Origin: Branchipolynoe longqiensis
Taxonomy: Eukaryota; Annelida; Polychaeta; Phyllodocida; Polynoidae
DNA: 64,000 nt
NCBI GenBank assembly: GCA_030323885.1
Contig: CM059190.1
Location: 87,172,762 to 87,236,761 of the forward strand
Reading direction: 5' to 3'
The position numbers and the translations under genes were made by a program. The notes beneath the pieces are model-generated. The model was not told where the DNA came from. It ran no database searches and saw only the letters and a list, made by a program, of their open reading frames with translations. Shown here in pieces: positions 1 through 12,165 of this stretch (its first letter is position 1; every line of letters starts with the position of its first letter).

Positions 1-247
1 GCAGTGCCTTTTTACCCTTTGTTCAACACTGAATCAGGGCCTTTAGTGTGAAACATTTTTAATATGCTGTCAGTAAAAAAATGCAGATGGTTGATGTGGG
101 ACTATTAATTGAGCTGGAAACGAGGTAACATCTTTGGCATGTGGGTATTTCTTGGAGGTGTATATGTGGGTGGGTGTGGAGGGAGGGGCAGAGTGCAGAG
201 GTCAACCGGGAATAAACACCTTATGTATCCTCAATCACTTCTAAAAT

Positions 248-590
248 TGATAACCAGACGGATGGCCAAATGAGTTAGAGCGTCCGTCTCCCGTGTTGGT
301 AGATCGTGGGGTCGTGGGTTCTAACCCCGGTTGAGTCAAACCAATGACTTAAAAATTGATACTTGTTGCTTCCTAGCCTGGCGCTTGGCATTATTAGGAT
401 AGGGCAAGGACTGGTTGGCTCAGTGTCAGGGTAATGTGACTGAGTGGGATATCAGGTCATGGTGCTGGTGGCCTAGTCTTCCAGTGGGGCAGCACTATAA
501 AGTCGCCATGAGTGCGCACTGTCACAAGTCAGTGCCTGTCCTGATATGACCTTAGATGTTGCTAGGATGTAAAACAACAAACAAACAAAT
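248..590 (+). mobile_element. SINE-A, tail type 1 (full copy)
   Basis: The tRNA-like head has an A box (gatggccaaatgagtt) and a B-box region near 312-327. A body with a conserved gcgcttggcattattagg motif follows, and the 3' end is gttgctaggatgtaaaac plus (AAC/AAAC)n. About ten further copies occur in the window. Confidence 0.85.
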
Positions 591-838
591 CTAACATTGA
601 TACTTATCTCTTCCTAGCCTGGTCCTCAACATTAATAGGATAGGGAAAGGACTGGTTATCTCAGTGTCAGGATAATGTGACTGAGTGGGATATAGGGTCA
701 TGGTGCTGGCAGCCTAATTTCCCAGCGGAGCAACACTATAAAGTCGCCATAAGTGCGCACTATCACAAGTCGGTACCCATCCTGATATGACCCTAGATGT
801 TGCCAGGACGTAAAACTCCAACAACCAACCAAATGTTT
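591..838 (+). mobile_element. SINE-A body without tRNA head, joined head-to-tail
   Basis: It repeats the body and 3' end of the preceding SINE from attgatacttatctcttc to gccaggacgtaaaac. Either the insertion was 5'-truncated next to the first copy or a dimer was retroposed. Confidence 0.8.
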
Positions 839-1049
839 GCCAGCTTATATGTTGTGTGGATATGTTAACTAGTGTAATTAAAGTAAGCTTTCTGACTCAG
901 GTTGAAGGTGCGCAGATGCGTATTTATGATTAGAAAGTGGAATAAAGCTGGAGTAGTATTTCTATTGGATGGTGTGTGCCAATTAGTCAATGTCTGCGTG
1001 TGTTTATCACCTTAGAGACCCGTGGATCTGATTAATTATGCGCCTATAC

Positions 1050-1572
1050 AGCACTCCGACTCTGTATACCTGTCGGGCAGACTGTGTCTGCCTTTTGGGC
1101 AGACTCTGGATGCCTGTTGGACAATTCCGTGTGCTTGTCAGAGAGACTTGGTTTACCTGTTGAACAGTCGCTGTCTCACTGTCAGGCTAACTGTGCCTGT
1201 CGGGCAGACAGTGCCTGTCGGGAAGACTGTGCCTGTCGCGCAGACTGTAGGACTGTCGGGCAGATTGTGGGCCTGTAGGGCAAGCATGTCTGACAGACCT
1301 CTCTGCCTGTTGGACAGACTCTATAGGCCTGTCCGGAAGATTCTGGAGGCCTATCGGGCAGATTATATGTGCCTATTGGGCAGACTGTGTACATGTATGG
1401 AAGACTGTGCCTGGAGGGCAAACTCTGGATGCCTGTCGGACGACTCTGTCTAGCTGTCAGGCTGACTATGCATGTAGGATAGACTACCTGTCGGGAAGAC
1501 TCTGTATGCCTCTCGGACAGACTACGTGTACTTGTCGGGCAGACTCTGTATGCCTATCGGACAGACTGTCTG
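1050..1572 (+). repeat. Minisatellite, units around CTGTCGGGCAGACTGT
   Basis: About 20 imperfect units of 18-30 bp share the core cctgtcgggcagactgtg. The array is partly open in several frames, which is a by-product of the repeat. It ends abruptly where LINE sequence begins. Confidence 0.85.
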
Positions 1573-4500
1573 CAGCAATCTCAGAAACCTGGCTGAACTC
1601 AACCACTGAAAATAAATTAACATCTGTCAAAGGGTACCGACTAACCAGATCTGATCGCCAAACAAAACAGGCAAATGGCCAAACCCAGGCTGGTGGAGGG
1701 CTGGGAATCTACTATAAAGAAGGGCTCAACATAGATACTGATACATTTGTAAAACATAATCACTCAAATACAAATATAGAGATGCAGTGGGTCATAATTG
1801 AAAGGGATTATTGTAAGAAAATACTCCTGGGAAACGTATACAGGCCACCAAATGGAAACTTGGACTCAGCACTTGAACAAATAATATCAATCCTGGAGGA
1901 AATACGAGACACAGACAAATTTGAATTAGTCCTCATAGGAGACTTCAATGCTGATGTTGCAAAGAAAACCTCAATAACCGCCAACAAAATAAGACAATTT
2001 GCAACAACCTTAGCACTTGATCAGGTCATTACATCAGGTACAAGAATAACAATTGAAACAAACAGAACAATTGATCTAGCATTCACAAACATGAAGTACT
2101 GCAAAAACACAGGAGTTCTAAATTATAATATTAGTGACCACAAGCCAATTTACATAATTAAGAAAAAAACTAAAGATGATAGGAAATTAAGAGAATTCTG
2201 GAGAAGAAGCTATAGGGACTATAAAATAGAGAAATTTAGTGAAACCTTACTAGAAGAAAATACTGAACCCCTCTTTGCCAACCAGGATCCAAATATATGT
2301 TGGGAGTCACTCAAACAAATAATAACTAAAGCAGCAGACCAACATGCACCACTCAGAAAATACAATGTGAAAGAGAGTCAACCAGAATGGCTTAGCAATG
2401 AAATTCTTGAGTTGCAAAAAGATAGAGACTACTTTAAAGAAAAATCAGAACAAACAAATCTACCTGAAGACAAATTCTTAGCAACCCAAATAAAAAATAG
2501 AGCCAATTCTGCAGTCAGGGATGCAAAATCTAGGTAAATACAGTCTGAAGTCCTACGAAATAAAGAAGATGCCTGGAGATTTTGGAGAGTCATACAGAGC
2601 ACAGCCCTGGAAACCACCCCAACTATCTCCAGCTTAGTGGATGAGTTAACAGGGGACAAATTAACAACTCAAGAAACACCTGAAAAGATAAATAACTACT
2701 TCATAGAGATAGGGGAGAAGTTAGCAGATAAACTAGACAATATACCTGAAAAAGATAAAGTTAACATAGTAAAGCCAAATGCAGTCACATATGACATAAG
2801 GGTGGTAACTAAGGAAGAAGTACTTAAAAAGATTAAGGGCTTGTCTGAATACAAATTATCAGGACTCAAAGATCTCAGCTCAAGGATACTAATTGATTCA
2901 ATAACTATATTGAAACGGGTATTTTCCCAGATGACTGGAAAATTGCTACAGTTGTACCTATCCCAAAAGTCAGCAACCCTAAAACATGCAATGACCTCAG
3001 ACCAATTTCTCTTCTACCCATAACTGGGAAAATAGTTGAGCAACTCATTCATGATCAAATAAAAACATTTTTTGAAGCAACAAACTACCTAGCAGATGAA
3101 CAAAATGGCTTCAGGAAAGGCAGGTCCACAACCAAAGCACTCTCAACACTCCTTGATGTGCTTCTCAGTGCGATGGATTCTGCCAAACTTACCATAGCAG
3201 TATATATTGATTTTAAAAAAGCATTTGACACTATAGATCATAAAGTCCTGTTGCAGAAGGTTGTCAAGAGTGGGTTGGGTTCAAAAACGGTAGCCTTTCT
3301 GACAAACTATCTTTCCAATCGAAAGCAAAGTACCAAACTAAATGGCATTGAGTCAACCTTAAGACAAGTAAAAACTGGAGTACCACAGGGATCAACACTG
3401 GGCCCCCTTCTATTCCTTCTATTCATAAACGACTTACCCCAAGCACTGAGGCAAACAAACTGCATTTTATTTGCTGATGATGCAGTCCAACTGGTATCAA
3501 ACAGTAACTTAGCAAAAGCAGCAGAATTGACAAATGAAAATTTGGCTAGAATAAATATATGATGCAAAGAAAACAAATCAACTCTCAATATAATCAAAAC
3601 TGAATATGTTATCCATGGCACCAAGAACAAGAAGGACAAAGCCCCAGAAGTCCAAATAAAGATTGGGAATGAAACACTAAGGGAGGTAGAGACCTACAAA
3701 TATTTTGGAACTGAACTGGATGGAACTCTAAATGGGAATAAACAACTAAGTAGAGTAAATCAGTCACTGGCAAGCAAACTGAACACCTTCAGAAAAATCA
3801 GGGGTTTTATAAGTGAACAAACAGCTCTTCTTATGTACAAAACAATGATCCTCCCAATAATTGATTATAATGACCTAATATATGAGTAGAACTACTCACA
3901 AAACAGCAACAAGCAAAGCTTCAAACAGTACAAAATAGGGCACTCAGGACAGTTTACAAAGGCCAAAATCTACAGACAGAAGAACTACATGCTAAAGCTG
4001 GAATGGACAAACTAGACACAAGGCGCAAAAGGCATCTCTTAGGACTCATGTACAATAGAGCCCAAGACACAATATATACCGACACAAGTATTCACAATAC
4101 CAGAGCAGCAGATGGCAACCTCTTGAAAATTCCCTATCCAAGGACTAACAAACTCAAAAGAGCACCTATTTATCAGGGAAGCCAACTCTGGAACAAACTC
4201 TCTGCCAAAACCAGGAATGCAACAACCTACCTCCAATTTAAATCTAGATTAAAGGTTGAGTACCCAACATAGACATACATTAATAAACCTACCTGGATAG
4301 ACCACAAACGTTGAGAACTGAAATAAATACATAGTCCCAAACCACTCCCTTCCCTCTCCCTCTCTGAAATCCCCCCCTGGCAAAAAGAGTAAAAGAAATA
4401 ACAACTACCAAAGTATACCCACCAGCCTATAACACCTGACTAAATCAATAAAACATATACTACTGACAAAGCTATAGTTGACCCAAGACAATTTAAATGA

Positions 4501-4839
4501 GTCGTGCAACCATTATTTGCATAATCCAAAATCCATGACTACCTGTATCAGCAAGTCATGCCCATTATATTAATGTCTCCTCACAGGTATGATCATCAAA
4601 TCACTGATATAGTCTAAAGGTAAATGGCTATTCTCCAGTCTACATGTGCAAAATAAGATCCCCACTATATTTGTAATGCCTCATTTTAACCTACTACTGT
4701 CTATATTGTTCATACCATCGCATCATCTCATCCATAAATAGTTCATATGCACTATAATTGTTAAGGCCGGAAGACCAGCGCCTCGGTGCTGAAAAAAGAT
4801 GTTATTCAACTGGAATAAAAATTTGAAAAAAAAAAAAAA
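1573..4839 (+). pseudogene. CR1/Jockey-type LINE, 5'-truncated and inactivated
   Basis: A non-LTR retrotransposon. The endonuclease part begins inside the domain at AISETWLN and includes GGGLGIYYKEGL, LIGDFNAD, IDLAFTN and SDHKPI. The reverse transcriptase has NGFRKGRST, YIDFKKAFDTIDHKVLL, GVPQGSTLGPLLFLLFIND and FADD. The C-terminus has YQGSQLWNKLS and ends at 4272, followed by a 570-bp 3' UTR and an A tail at 4826-4839. Lesions: in-frame stops at about 2535, 3560 and 3886, and frameshifts near 2910 and 3890. ORF1 and the endonuclease N-terminus are absent. No RNase H domain is seen. Confidence 0.9.
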
Positions 4840-5379
4840 TAGTGTACACAGACGTTAGAGTAGTATCGAGAGTAGTAAATATTCACAACTTTGGGATCAG
4901 GGATGTGAACCTTTCCGTATTCGGTTGGATTTAATTTTTTTTCCTCCTTCTTTTTGGCCGACATTTGGGTCATTTTTATGAAAGGTGTAAATCCAAGTAT
5001 GGAAATCTTGGCTGAACTGGAGGAGGGGTGGTGGTCAGGGTGGTGGGAGAAGCGTGGTTGCGCTTCAGGAACGGCAGAGTTTCTTTCCAGTCATACTCAC
5101 GACAGATGGACTGATGAGACCGAATGAATAACAAAATAATTCTGTTCCATTCCCATTCTCAGGCGTATGTGATCTCTTTGGCATCAGGAATCATTCAAAT
5201 GGAAGAAACGAGATGAAGAGCTACAGGATATTGATCGATATTTGCCATTGAAATCTCTTTATCACTTATTAATAAATAACCGACGATTTAGGAGCTCTCC
5301 CATCTAGTACTCCCAAAGATGGATGACTGAGGGTGTCTATGACCAAATCTATATTGTATGCCTGTCCAATCAGCGTGTT
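4840..5379. other. Unassigned AT-rich stretch
   Basis: No credible exon, RNA gene or recognised repeat was seen here on either strand. Confidence 0.5.
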
Positions 5380-5650
5380 ATACTGATTTGATCCTACATA
5401 TCCATATTAAATATTGGTGCACTCATTAAATATTTATTGCAGTTTGGTGATCTTGTACTGTGTATGCTGTTATGCTGGAAAACGGGTACTCAAAGCCTAT
5501 GTCCAGCATTTCGGTGTGCACCATAATTGTTCTGGCATGTTTTCAATTCAAATATCTCCCAAATAAAAATTTTTAAGATCAACCTCATATATTTATATTT
5601 TAGGTATGGCAGAAACTTGAATCCATCGCATTATGTAACTTTAACAGTAA
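5380..5650 (-). mobile_element. MITE-1, degraded copy
   Basis: It aligns by eye with MITE-1: gatcctacatatcc, ggtgcactcattaa, ttcaaatatctccc, gatcaacctcatatattt and the end atcgcattatgtaac. A short open frame over this stretch is a product of the element. Confidence 0.65.
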
Positions 5651-6070
5651 CCTCCACGACCCTGGTGTTAAAAGATGAACATCCATGTCCACCCACAGGA
5701 TGCACACTCTACAGAAGCACCCGTCTTAAGCGGCCCTCGTCATGCGCAAACCCCTAACATGTGCGAACAATTTCTTAATGTGCAAACTGTAATTTGTCCC
5801 GTTTGACTGCCCCTCCGCTGACAGGACACCTGCAATGTCAGGACAACATGAGTGGATGTAGAGTTATGTCCTTTGAAGACAGATACTACTGTAATGTAAT
5901 AACTGCATAAACACACTGTAGTCCTGTGGTAAATATTTAAGAAATGCCGTGTGCCTCCTATAAGAATAGCGCCAGTGGTGTGTGGGTGGGAGGGAGGCAG
6001 TTGAAGGGCCACAATGCACCGCGACGCTTTTAAAGCTGTGACTGCAGTGGGGACACCGACAACTGTAGAC

Positions 6071-6260
6071 TGTAGAGTGGGGATGATGAAAATGGGAAAT
6101 ATTGCGCCTATGGCGCGGGAATCGAACCCACTTATCTCGCATTCCGGGCCAGTGTGCTAACCATAACACCGACTGGGAAGCCCTGATATCACCACACTAC
6201 CCACGCCTACGTGTCTATGGAACTCCTTGTCTGAGAGGACAGTGCAGACTACTTACTACA
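6071..6260 (-). mobile_element. TRIM-1 solo LTR
   Basis: Read on the minus strand it runs from TGTAG...TCTGCACTG to CCCACTCTACA and contains the tRNA-like core (ttatggttagcacactgg and ggttcgattcc). No second LTR or internal region is adjacent, so it looks like a solo LTR. A small insertion interrupts the first 15 bases. Confidence 0.7.
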
Positions 6261-6341
6261 CAAGCAATGCTCTCCTGTCGTCTGCTGCTATGCAGGGTTT
6301 TGCGGCAGCTGGAGGGTGCTTCCTCCCCCTTGTGAATGTGC

Positions 6342-6845
6342 CGGTGTGGGTGGGGTGGTGGGTGATGGTGGTGGAGGTGGGTGGTGGGTGGTGGTGGTGG
6401 AGTGGGTGATGGTGGTGGAGGGGGTGGTGGGTGATGGGGTGGGGGGGGGGGGGGGTTATGGTGGAGGGGTTGGTGGTGGTGGAGGGTGGTGGTGGTGGAG
6501 GGGGGGGGGGGGGGGGGTGATGGGGGTGGAGGGGGGTGGTGGGTGATGGTGGTGGTGGTGGTGGGTGATGGTGGTGGAGGGGGGTGATGGGTGATGGTGG
6601 AGGGGGGGGGGGGAGTGATGGTGGTGGAGGGGGATGGTGGGTGATGGTGGTGGAGGGGTGTGGTGGGTGATGGTGGTGGAGGGGGTGGTGGGTGGTGGTG
6701 GTGGTGGGTGATGGTGGTGGAGGGGGTGGTGGGTGGAGGGGGTGGTGGGTGGAGTGGGTGATGGTGGTGGAGGGGGTGGTGGGTGATGGTGGTGGAGGGG
6801 GTGGTGGGGTGGAAGGTGGTGGAGGGTGGTGGCGGGGCTGGTGGT
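6342..6845 (+). repeat. G-rich GGT/GGTGAT microsatellite
   Basis: This is 500 bp of GGTGGT, GGTGATGGT and G runs, strongly strand-asymmetric. Many runs of three or more G suggest G-quadruplex potential on the + strand. Confidence 0.9.
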
Positions 6846-7599
6846 CGGGGAGAGGCAGTGGAATAAGATTTGTGACATATTGACTACAGGCTACATCAAT
6901 AACAGTAGACTGCCTCTAGGCGCATGGACTCTGGCCTCAGGACATTGTGGGCATCCCCTCTAAATATATAGAGCCTTCTTTAAGGTTCCTCGGGTTGTTG
7001 TTTTTAAATAGTGGATATCTGTGGGATATTATTCAGCGATGAAAGAGATCCACGATTTATTTCCGCGATTTTTTAAATATTTACCGATTAATACTAAGGA
7101 ATCAGGATATATGTGATTATGTGGCAACAATTGGTTAGTTCGAATTCGGTTCTCTGATGACCTTAGGTGTTACAAGAACATACAACCCAAACAAGAAAGT
7201 GTTAGGTATGGGCGATAATACAGTCATGACAAGGATAGCTGAAACCTGACTAATCTGTGTGTTCACGGAAATTCGCCATCGGTGTCATAATCTCGGCTTG
7301 ATTTCCACGATTTTAGCCGGACTCCACTGTCATCCCTGATTATTTAAGACTAGTAGTTATAGGTCGTGTTTTGGTGGGTTTAGTATTTGTCTTTTAAAAA
7401 TCTGAGGTAGGGGTGTTGAGGTGTGTGTGTGTCGGGGATGGGTGTTCAGAGTACTGAGGCGTGTGTGTATGCATTTCATTCAGTTACAAAGGACTACTAA
7501 ATTGGGTTTAGGAGCATTATTTGTGCGAGACGTTATATAAAACAGTTATAGGGAGGTTTTTTTTATTAATATGATCTACTAACTCTTATTTTCCTTTGG
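6846..7599. other. Unassigned stretch with decayed repeat pieces
   Basis: Fragments resembling MITE-8 occur (gtcatccctg near 7335, ttccgcgatttttt near 7060). No coding signal was seen. Confidence 0.45.
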
Positions 7600-7954
7600 T
7601 TAAAGTTGCATAGTCCGATGGGTTTTGAGTTTCCGTCATTTTCTGAGATAAACATATTAGGCGGATCGTTATAATCTACCCTACTTTCATTTGAAGTAAC
7701 TTTTATTTTAAATAGCTAACTTTTGAGATATTTAAAGTGCAAACAAGCAAAATTAGTTTTGGCATGCTTGCCAAAACTCTGACACCATAGGTTTCTGCAG
7801 TAATAGGTTCTGATAAATTGTCTCAGTATTCCCTTCTATGTGGTGACACATGTTTAACAAGTACACCAGTATTTAAGTTAGATATGTAGAATCAAATTGA
7901 GATAGTTGTTTTAGTTTTGAAAATTTGATGCTTCATCGGATTATGCAGCTTTGA
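7600..7954 (+). mobile_element. MITE-1 copy
   Basis: Non-autonomous element of about 355 bp with TIRs TTAAAG(T/C)TGCATAGTCCGATG. The internal sequence (ttgaagtaacttttatttt, tgccaaaactctgacacc) recurs in about 13 other copies. No coding capacity. Confidence 0.85.
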
Positions 7955-8261
7955 GGGAACCAAGAGAACACATGAATTATAAGTCTATTGTAAAGAGAAT
8001 TGTAAGTATTTTGTATGAACATGTGAACTCAATACTGAAATAGTACCGTCTATATTCCTTATTTGTTGCTACACTAGGAGGGCATCATAACCACTAATAA
8101 CGTAGCCTCTTTATCGTCGGATTTCCTAATGCAATATTAATATTCAGGGACCAGTGATAGATTAGCATAATGAGTGGCGGGTAATAGGCATCCAGTGTTG
8201 TCAATTATTCCCCAGCACAGCCTATTATCTACCTAAGATGCGTTAGCACAGCTTCACATAC

Positions 8262-8462
8262 AAGACGGCCAAATGATCAGTTGAACATTCACTTCCCATG
8301 TGGCATGACTTGGGGTTCGAATCTTGGCCGGGTCAAACCAATGTCCTAGCAATAAATACTTGTGCGCTGTCTAGTCTGGCGCTCGACATTACTAGGATAA
8401 GACATGGAGCAATGGAATGTAGAAGACCCAATTGTGCGCGATTGAAATTAAATCACTGCTGC
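8262..8462 (+). mobile_element. SINE-A, tail type 2
   Basis: The head has a B box (ggggttcgaatc). The body matches SINE-A, but the 3' part is ggagcaatggaatgtagaag...gaaattaaatc instead of the type 1 tail. It abuts a MITE-1 copy. Confidence 0.65.
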
Positions 8463-8790
8463 TTAAAGATGCATAGTCCGATGAAGCAGCAAATGTTCAA
8501 CACCAAAACAATTATCTACATTTGATTCTACATAGCTACCTTGGATACTGATGCACTTTCTTAAGCATTTGTTGCCACATAGAAGGGAATACTGAGCCAA
8601 TGTAATAGAACCTGTTACCGCAGAAACCTATGGTGTCAGACCTTTACATGTTTACACTTCAAATATCTCAAAAGGTAGCCATTTAAAATATAAGTTACTT
8701 CAAACTAAAGCAAGATAGATGACAATCACAATACTATATTTATCTGAAAAAGTGATAGAAACTCAAAACTATCAGACTATGCAACTTTAA
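8463..8790 (-). mobile_element. MITE-1 copy
   Basis: Reverse orientation relative to the next copy; TIRs ttaaagatgcatagtccg and actatgcaactttaa. Confidence 0.85.
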
Positions 8791-8830
8791 TTAACAGATG
8801 TAACAACGACCAAAGTGTGTGTAATGCTTG

Positions 8831-9185
8831 TTAAGGTTGCAAAGTCTGATAGTTTTGAGTTTCTGTCACTTTTTCAGATAAATATAGTATTGTGATTGTC
8901 ATCTACCTTGCTGTAGTTTGAAGTAACTTATATTTTAAATGGCTACCTTTTGAGATATTCGAAGTGTAACCATGCAAAATTCAATTTTGCCAATTATGCC
9001 AAAACTCTGACACCAATGTAGGGCTTATGCAGTAACAGGTTCTATTAAATTGACTCAGTATTCCCTTCTATGCAGCAACACATGCTTAATAAGTGCACCA
9101 GTATATAAGTTAGGTATGTAGAATCAAATCCAGATAATTGTTTTGGTTTAGAAAATTTGATATTTTCATCGGACTATCCACTTTA
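8831..9185 (+). mobile_element. MITE-1 copy, inverted partner
   Basis: TIRs ttaaggttgcaaagtctg and cggactatccactttaa. Only 40 bp separate it from the oppositely oriented copy before it, so the two form a long inverted repeat. Confidence 0.85.
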
Positions 9186-9219
9186 ACGGATGTAACAACA
9201 ACTGAGGTGTAAGGGTGTT

Positions 9220-9512
9220 ACAGGGTCCGTATGGGGCCTGGAAAGTCTTGAAAACTGTGAACTTCATTTGCCCCATTTCAAGGTCTTGAAAATCCTTGAA
9301 TTTAACCTATTTTGGGTAATTAGTCTTGAAAAGCTTTGAATTCAATTAAACAGTCCCTACTGATCTAAATTAGTCCGAAATCACCATTCGCCATTGTTTG
9401 TTTGTTTTTTTAAATAAAAATGAAAATAGTCTTGAATTCCTATCAAAAACAGCCTTGAAAAGCCTTGGAATAGCCTTGAATTCCATATCTTCACATATGT
9501 ACGGATCCTGTT
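9220..9512 (+). mobile_element. MITE-2 copy
   Basis: A 290-bp element with TIRs acagggtccgta / tacggatcctgt. The interior is rich in cttgaaaagccttgaa. Other copies start at about 19550, 25504, 27490 and 62040. Confidence 0.75.
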
Positions 9513-9639
9513 GTTAATTAATCTTAAAGCCGCAGTGCTGTGCGATACCTGCTGACTAGTACACCAGAAAGTAGACTTACCTTTAAAAGGGGGTTGCTAT
9601 GTATCTACTTTGTTGGTGTCGTCTGCGTCCAGGGGCAGG

Positions 9640-9870
9640 TTAATATTACATCCAGCCGGTGACGCGCAGTGACGCCCTTAGAGTCAGAGCAGCTCCAGGG
9701 TGCAGCCGGCTACTTTGGTACAACGCACCGCCCGCTCCTCCTGTACCTACACACACGGGCCGGCCACGTGCGCCGGTGACTGCCGCGGCCACCCCCCGCG
9801 GTACTTCCGGCGGACACCCTTCGGCCGGTCCGTCGCCGGGCCGCCGGGAGTACCCGTGCCCGGTGTGAGT
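9640..9870. other. CpG-rich segment
   Basis: A locally very GC- and CpG-rich stretch in AT-rich surroundings, ending at a donor-like GTGTGAGT. It could be a promoter or 5' exon. The one open frame is proline- and arginine-rich low complexity and does not fit exon phases downstream. Confidence 0.35.
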
Positions 9871-9959
9871 TATTAATTAGTGACAGCCCCTCCAGCCCGC
9901 TCTCATCCTGTGATTACACACTCTGGGCGCCCCCAGGGTGGTTAGCCCCGCTGTGGTTC

Positions 9960-10700
9960 CTCCAGGGTGTGTGTGTGTGGGGGGGGGGGGGGTGCATAAG
10001 GGGCGTGGTGGGAGGGGGTGCTTTAGATAAATCCGTGGGAGCCCTTGGTTGTGATGTTGGTTTCGATGGATACGGGGTGAATGTGTAGTGTCTGTCTGTG
10101 TACGGTGGGGTAGGTGTCCCGTGTGCGCGCGCGTGCGTATAAAGTGGGTTGTAGTTAGGTAGGTCCGCGCATGCGCGATGTGGGACACAGAGCGTGCGTC
10201 TCCAAACCTGCACCACCTCCTCCTCCTCCGCCTCCTCCTCCGCCGCCTCCTCCCGCCGCCTCCCGCTTCCCTTGGCCGACTCCTCCCCGTGACTGCGCGG
10301 AGGGCATAGCGGGAGGCGCCCCCTACCGGATGTCCGCCGCCGCCCGCCGCCCGCCGCCCGCCGCCCGCCGCCCGCCGCCCGCCACCCGCCGCCCTACGGC
10401 AGCACACCAATCAGAACGTCCCCCTGTACCGCATCCTTCTCCCTGCATAGTATATACACTGTGTCCCGCAACCCGCAACCTGCACCAGACACCCCCTCCC
10501 CACATGTCCCAAAGTATACGGAATTTTACACTAAATCCCCCCTGACTCCACACTCCACACCCACCAACCACCACCCCACACTCCCCACTCCACACCCACC
10601 ACCACACAACGCACCCGACTCCACACCCACCACCCCACACCACACACCCACACCTGGCACCCGCCCCCTGAACCCCATAAACCCCACGGCATCATCCCGC
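9960..10700. repeat. Composite of simple repeats: poly-G, CCTCCG, CCCGCCG, CCACACCC
   Basis: Contains a G run at about 9978-9991, CCT/CCG triplets at 10213-10262, a 7-bp CCCGCCG array at about 10335-10393 and C/A-rich repeats at 10550-10665. Long open frames here on both strands are low complexity. Confidence 0.85.
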
Positions 10701-10799
10701 ATTTTGGTTTAGTCATTTGAGTTTTTAGGTCTTGATATCATTTAAGGTAATTAAGATTTATACTGAATGTAGCTGTGCACTCATGACGGTTGTATAGTG

Positions 10800-10968
10800 C
10801 TGTCACTTCACACACATATACCACATCACACCACATCGTAAACGCATCAGACCGTATCACATCATACCACATCATTTCATACCGCATCATACGACCTCGC
10901 ATCTCATCTCATCTCATCGCACCGGACCACATCATACCGCACCGAATCACACCACACCACCCCGTCAT
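10800..10968 (+). repeat. ATCACACC / CATCTCAT microsatellite
   Basis: Imperfect units built from catcacaccac and ctcatctcat. Confidence 0.75.
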
Positions 10969-10999
10969 GTAGGCCTACCATAGCGCATCCTATTCAGAG

Positions 11000-11335
11000 T
11001 TTGTATACCCATGGAAACCCATGATAAACTCTGAAAAATAAAGTCATGTATTCAAGTGCTTGAATACCCTTGAAAATCATATTGTGGTATGGAAAACCCT
11101 CGATAATGATAATGTTATCTCAAGTAAAATATAAATTCCTAACAACAAGATTATATCTAGCAATGGGAGAATCATGCAACCACCATATCCAAGTGATAGC
11201 ATCGCCATATTGGAAAAGAAGGTTGGTCACTTTTAGTTTGATAAGGTCCTGGAATGTTGATGAAGAGGATCTGGAAAGTGCTTGAAAAACCTTGAATTTT
11301 GACTTTCTTGAAGCGTATGAACCCTGCCTACAAGA
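11000..11335. mobile_element. Possible MITE-2 relative
   Basis: It contains gtgcttgaatacccttgaaaa and ccttgaattttgac motifs like MITE-2, and ends gtatgaaccctgcc. Terminal repeats are unclear. Confidence 0.35.
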
Positions 11336-11496
11336 CGACACCGTCCTGTCTCCTGCCCCCCCGCCCCCCCACTCTCTCCTCCAGCCTCCCTCCCTTTCCC
11401 TGCTACCACTCGCCTCTATCCGCGCCCTCTACCGCATGACCTGATCTGTACCATCACTTCACGTGTCTCATCACTCCTCAGCGTCAGTCAGCCTCC

Positions 11497-11868
11497 CCAC
11501 ACTGCACCGCACCGTACCGTACTGCACCGCACCGCACTGCACCGCACCGTACCGTACTGCACCGCACCGTACCGTACTGCACCGCACTGCACTGCACTGC
11601 ACGCACCGTACCGTACTGCACCGCGCCGAGCCGCATTGAACCGGACCGCACCGCACCGCACCGCACCGCACCGCACCGCACCGCACCGCACCGCACCGCA
11701 CCGCACCGCACTAAAGTACACCGCACCGCGACGAGCCGCATTGAACCGCACCGCACCGCACCGCACCGCACCGCACCGCACCGCACTAAAGTACACCGCA
11801 CCGCGCCGAGCAGCATTGAACCGGACCGTCCCGCACCGTCCCGCACCGTGCTGCACCGTCCCGCAACA
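11497..11868 (+). repeat. CACCG pentamer array
   Basis: Over 60 units of CACCG and variants (TACCG, CACTG), interrupted by a 45-bp block that recurs three times (containing ccgagccgcattgaaccg and ctaaagtacac), so there is a higher-order period of about 90 bp. CpG density is extreme. Confidence 0.95.
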
Positions 11869-11889
11869 ATCACGACAATCACACCTTGT

Positions 11890-12089
11890 CCAGCCGGGCC
11901 AACCTGCCTGGCCAGCCTGCCTGCCTGGCCTGCTTACCTGCCCTGCCTTGCCTGCCTGTCTGGCTGCCCTGTCTGCCTGCCCTGTCTGCCTGCCCTGTCT
12001 GCCTTGCCTGCCCTGCCTGTCTGCCTGCCTGCCCTGCCTGCCTGCCCTGCCCTGCTCTGCTCTGCCCTGCTCTGCCCGCACTGCCCAGC

Positions 12090-12165
<76 letters not shown>

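Noticed and set aside
5527..5757. Open frame of 76 codons with an acceptor-like tatattttag, looking like a small exon.
   Set aside because: The first half aligns with the right end of MITE-1 (gatcaacctcatatattt ... atgtaactttaa), so the frame is transposon-derived.
9659..9868. 69-codon frame in the CpG-rich block, ending at a donor-like GTGAGT.
   Set aside because: Low complexity (Pro, Ala, Arg, Gly); the phase left at the donor does not fit the exon at 16620. Kept only as a CpG-rich segment.
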